From: Panacagrimonas sp.
GTDB lineage: Bacteria; Pseudomonadota; Gammaproteobacteria; Nevskiales; Nevskiaceae
NCBI GenBank assembly: GCA_021773655.1
Contig: JAJFJX010000049.1
Coordinates: forward strand, 1-5,483
DNA length: 5,483 bases
Direction: 5' to 3'
A model generated the notes under the pieces. It saw only the letters and a list, made by a program, of their open reading frames with translations. It was not told the DNA's origin and made no database searches. The translations under genes and the position numbers were made by a program. Below, piece by piece: positions 4,789-5,483 of the stretch. How positions within the stretch are numbered: position 1 is the first letter of the stretch; each line of letters opens with the position of its first letter.

Positions 4789-5483
4789 AGATCCAGTCCA
4801 TACGCGGCTTCAACGACGTGCTGCCCGCCGACTCGGCGCTGTGGCAGCACCTGTTCGATACCGCGCGCCGGTTGTTCGAGGCCTACGCCTACCGCCAGAT
4901 GCGCATTCCCGTCGTCGAGTCCATCGCGCTGTTCAAGCGTGCAGTGGGCGAGGTCACCGACGTGGTGGAAAAGGAGATGTACGCCTTCGAGGATCGCGGC
5001 GGCGAGCACATCGCGCTGCGCCCGGAGTTCACCGCCGGCGTGGTGCGGGCCGGCATCGAGCACGGCTTGTTCCACAACCAGCAGCAGCGCATCTGGTGCG
5101 CCGGCCCGGTGTTCCGTTACGAGCGCCCGCAGGCGGGTCGGTACCGCCAGTTCCACCAGCTCAATGTCGAGGCCTACGGCATCCCGGGCCCGGACGTGGA
5201 CGTGGAACTGATCGCGATGACGGCACGGCTGTGGAAGGCGCTGGGCTTCCAGAATTTGCGGCTGGAGCTGAATTCGCTGGGCGGTCCCGAGACGCGCACG
5301 CGCTATCGCGCGGCCCTGATCGAATTTCTCTCCAAGCACGAGACGGACCTGGACGAGGATTCGCGCAAGCGCCTGCACGCCAATCCGCTGCGTGTGCTCG
5401 ACTCCAAGGTGCCGGCGACGCAGGCCATCGTCCGGTCGGCGCCCAGCATCCTGGATTTTCTAGACCCCGATTCCGCCGCCCAC
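4785..5483 (+). CDS. hisS: Histidyl-tRNA synthetase, 5' part (cut by window end)
   Basis: Class II aminoacyl-tRNA synthetase that charges tRNA-His with histidine in the cytosol. The window holds 233 codons with no stop, a little over half of the about 424-residue E. coli enzyme, which it resembles throughout. Visible features are the N-terminal IQSIRGFNDVLP; LFKRAVGEVTDVVEKEMYAFEDR at 49-71; the histidine/ATP site LRPEFTAG at 78-85 with Glu81; motif 2, VFRYERPQAGRYRQFHQ, with Arg111, Gln125 and Glu129; ELNSLGG at 161-167; and NPLRVLDSK at 200-208. The HisA signature and anticodon-binding domain lie beyond the end. GTG 4785 is the only plausible start: it gives the family N-terminus and no start codon lies further upstream in frame without a clash. 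No Shine-Dalgarno is present; the preceding 20 bases are pyrimidine-rich. Residue 82 is Phe where E. coli has Gly. Confidence 0.95.
   Translation, partial: MKIQSIRGFNDVLPADSALWQHLFDTARRLFEAYAYRQMRIPVVESIALFKRAVGEVTDVVEKEMYAFEDRGGEHIALRPEFTAGVVRAGIEHGLFHNQQQRIWCAGPVFRYERPQAGRYRQFHQLNVEAYGIPGPDVDVELIAMTARLWKALGFQNLRLELNSLGGPETRTRYRAALIEFLSKHETDLDEDSRKRLHANPLRVLDSKVPATQAIVRSAPSILDFLDPDSAAH

Overview
The window is a contiguous, all plus-strand segment of a GC-rich gammaproteobacterial genome. Its gene order is ndk - rlmN - pilF - rodZ - ispG - hisS, the conserved housekeeping cluster also known from Escherichia coli and Pseudomonas. The PilF-type type IV pilus lipoprotein and the E. coli-like (long gammaproteobacterial) HisRS both fit Gammaproteobacteria, and the high GC suggests a Xanthomonadales/Chromatiales-like lineage. 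I cannot place the genus from sequence alone.

Layout: positions 1-60 hold only the ndk leader with a Shine-Dalgarno site. Then come ndk (61-492, nucleoside diphosphate kinase), rlmN (527-1702, radical-SAM 23S rRNA/tRNA A2 methyltransferase), pilF (1860-2660, TPR lipoprotein for the PilQ secretin), rodZ (2657-3577, HTH/transmembrane cell-shape protein), ispG (3587-4705, the HMBPP-forming Fe-S enzyme of the MEP pathway) and hisS (4785 to the window end, first 233 codons of histidyl-tRNA synthetase). Spacing is tight, with start/stop overlap at pilF-rodZ. No convincing internal promoter or Rho-independent terminator is visible, so the cluster is probably one or a few co-transcribed, partly translation-coupled units.

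The genes are ordinary; the junctions are not. Three gene boundaries carry small repeat structures. (1) A perfect 13-bp tandem duplication spans the ndk stop codon (488-513). (2) The last 80 bp of rlmN, including its stop codon and the Shine-Dalgarno/start cassette for the next gene, is present twice (1626-1705 and 1784-1863, 73/80 identical). The copies flank a 78-bp insert with a very GC-rich hairpin, and the arrangement creates a 52-codon ORF fused end-to-end between rlmN and pilF. (3) Between ispG and hisS, two inverted arrays of four heptamers (GGGAGAC type) enclose a 28-codon ORF. That ORF starts on the ispG stop (ATGA) and stops on the hisS start (GTGA), while hisS itself has no visible Shine-Dalgarno site.

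The most interesting hypothesis is that these insertions were tolerated because each leaves a small bridging ORF that keeps translation coupled along the operon. The hisS bridge could also let ribosome traffic control opening of a long stem next to the hisS start. This is inference. The repeats, overlaps and reading frames themselves are directly visible.
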